The position numbers were made by a program, and so were the translations under genes. Shown here piece by piece: positions 13,279-13,348 of a DNA stretch of 13,348 bases (position 1 is its first letter; every line of letters starts with the position of its first letter). Source of the DNA: W1P20-047 sp045118335. GTDB lineage: Bacteria > Actinomycetota > Coriobacteriia > Coriobacteriales > Eggerthellaceae. The notes beneath the pieces are model-generated. The model saw only the letters and a list, made by a program, of their open reading frames with translations. It did no database searches and was not told where the DNA came from. Where the stretch lies: assembly GCA_045118335.1 (NCBI GenBank), contig JBGUXY010000093.1, forward strand, positions 1 to 13,348. Direction: 5' to 3'.

Positions 13279-13348
13279 AAGGGCGCTCGTCAGCGGTCCC
13301 TTATGGCTGCTTCCTCCCGGACCTGACCAGGTTCGGAACTTGGCGCCG
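13279..13348 (-). ncRNA. ffs: Signal recognition particle RNA, small bacterial type (partial)
   Basis: The minus strand holds the hallmark apical domain of 4.5S-type SRP RNA: GGTCAGGTCC, a GGGA tetraloop (13315-13318; E. coli has GGAA) and GGAAGCAGCC, followed by the usual ATAAGG. Flanking bases pair further, GGCGC near 13342-13346 with GCGCC at 13282-13286. This RNA binds Ffh and directs ribosomes making membrane proteins to the membrane. The 5' end lies at or beyond the right window edge, and the 3' end near 13279 is approximate. Confidence 0.9.

Overview
The window looks like a stretch of chromosome from a moderately GC-rich Gram-positive bacterium. An actinobacterial lineage, most likely Coriobacteriia (Eggerthellaceae-like), fits best. 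The reasons are a CarD/CdnL-type transcription factor, strong purine-rich ribosome binding sites with several GTG starts, a small-type SRP RNA near dnaX-ybaB-recR, and one near-consensus DtxR/IdeR-type box. The lineage is inferred from gene content and base usage, not from any search. Almost everything is on the minus strand.

Reading along the minus strand from the right edge: an SRP RNA cut by the window edge; dedA (membrane protein); dnaX (DNA polymerase III gamma/tau), ybaB/ebfC (nucleoid-associated protein) and recR (recombination repair) as a replication/repair operon; a dGTPase-like HD phosphohydrolase; tRNA-Val(UAC) with its own promoter and terminator; mntP (manganese exporter) with a structured leader; a CarD-family RNA polymerase-binding regulator; a universal stress protein with a clear terminator; and mtnA (methylthioribose-1-phosphate isomerase). 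After a convergent junction there is a single plus-strand gene, a YfcE-type metallophosphoesterase. The left end has a SpoU-family rRNA 2'-O-methyltransferase (RlmB/TrmH type) followed by a DMT/EamA transporter, also on the minus strand. All the protein genes are housekeeping or stress functions; no operon-scale novel system is visible.

The more unusual material is between the genes. Positions 2234-2469 hold a MITE-like element with about 51-bp inverted arms (34 bp of each perfectly complementary), and each arm contains its own small palindrome. Positions 1-98 hold a perfect 22-bp hairpin next to a degenerate CTGGCAC repeat. Between tRNA-Val and the dGTPase gene there is an orphan DtxR-type box at 6990-7008. 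A 29-codon ORF begins 6 bases from it on one side, and on the other a TATAAT-type promoter could drive a structured plus-strand RNA. An AT-rich island between dedA and dnaX contains a widely spaced 13-bp inverted repeat.

Within genes, the notable points are an approximately 50-residue insertion and an 18-bp tandem duplication in mtnA, a Cys-to-Asp change at one zinc-ligand position of DnaX, and several starts corrected by ribosome binding sites.
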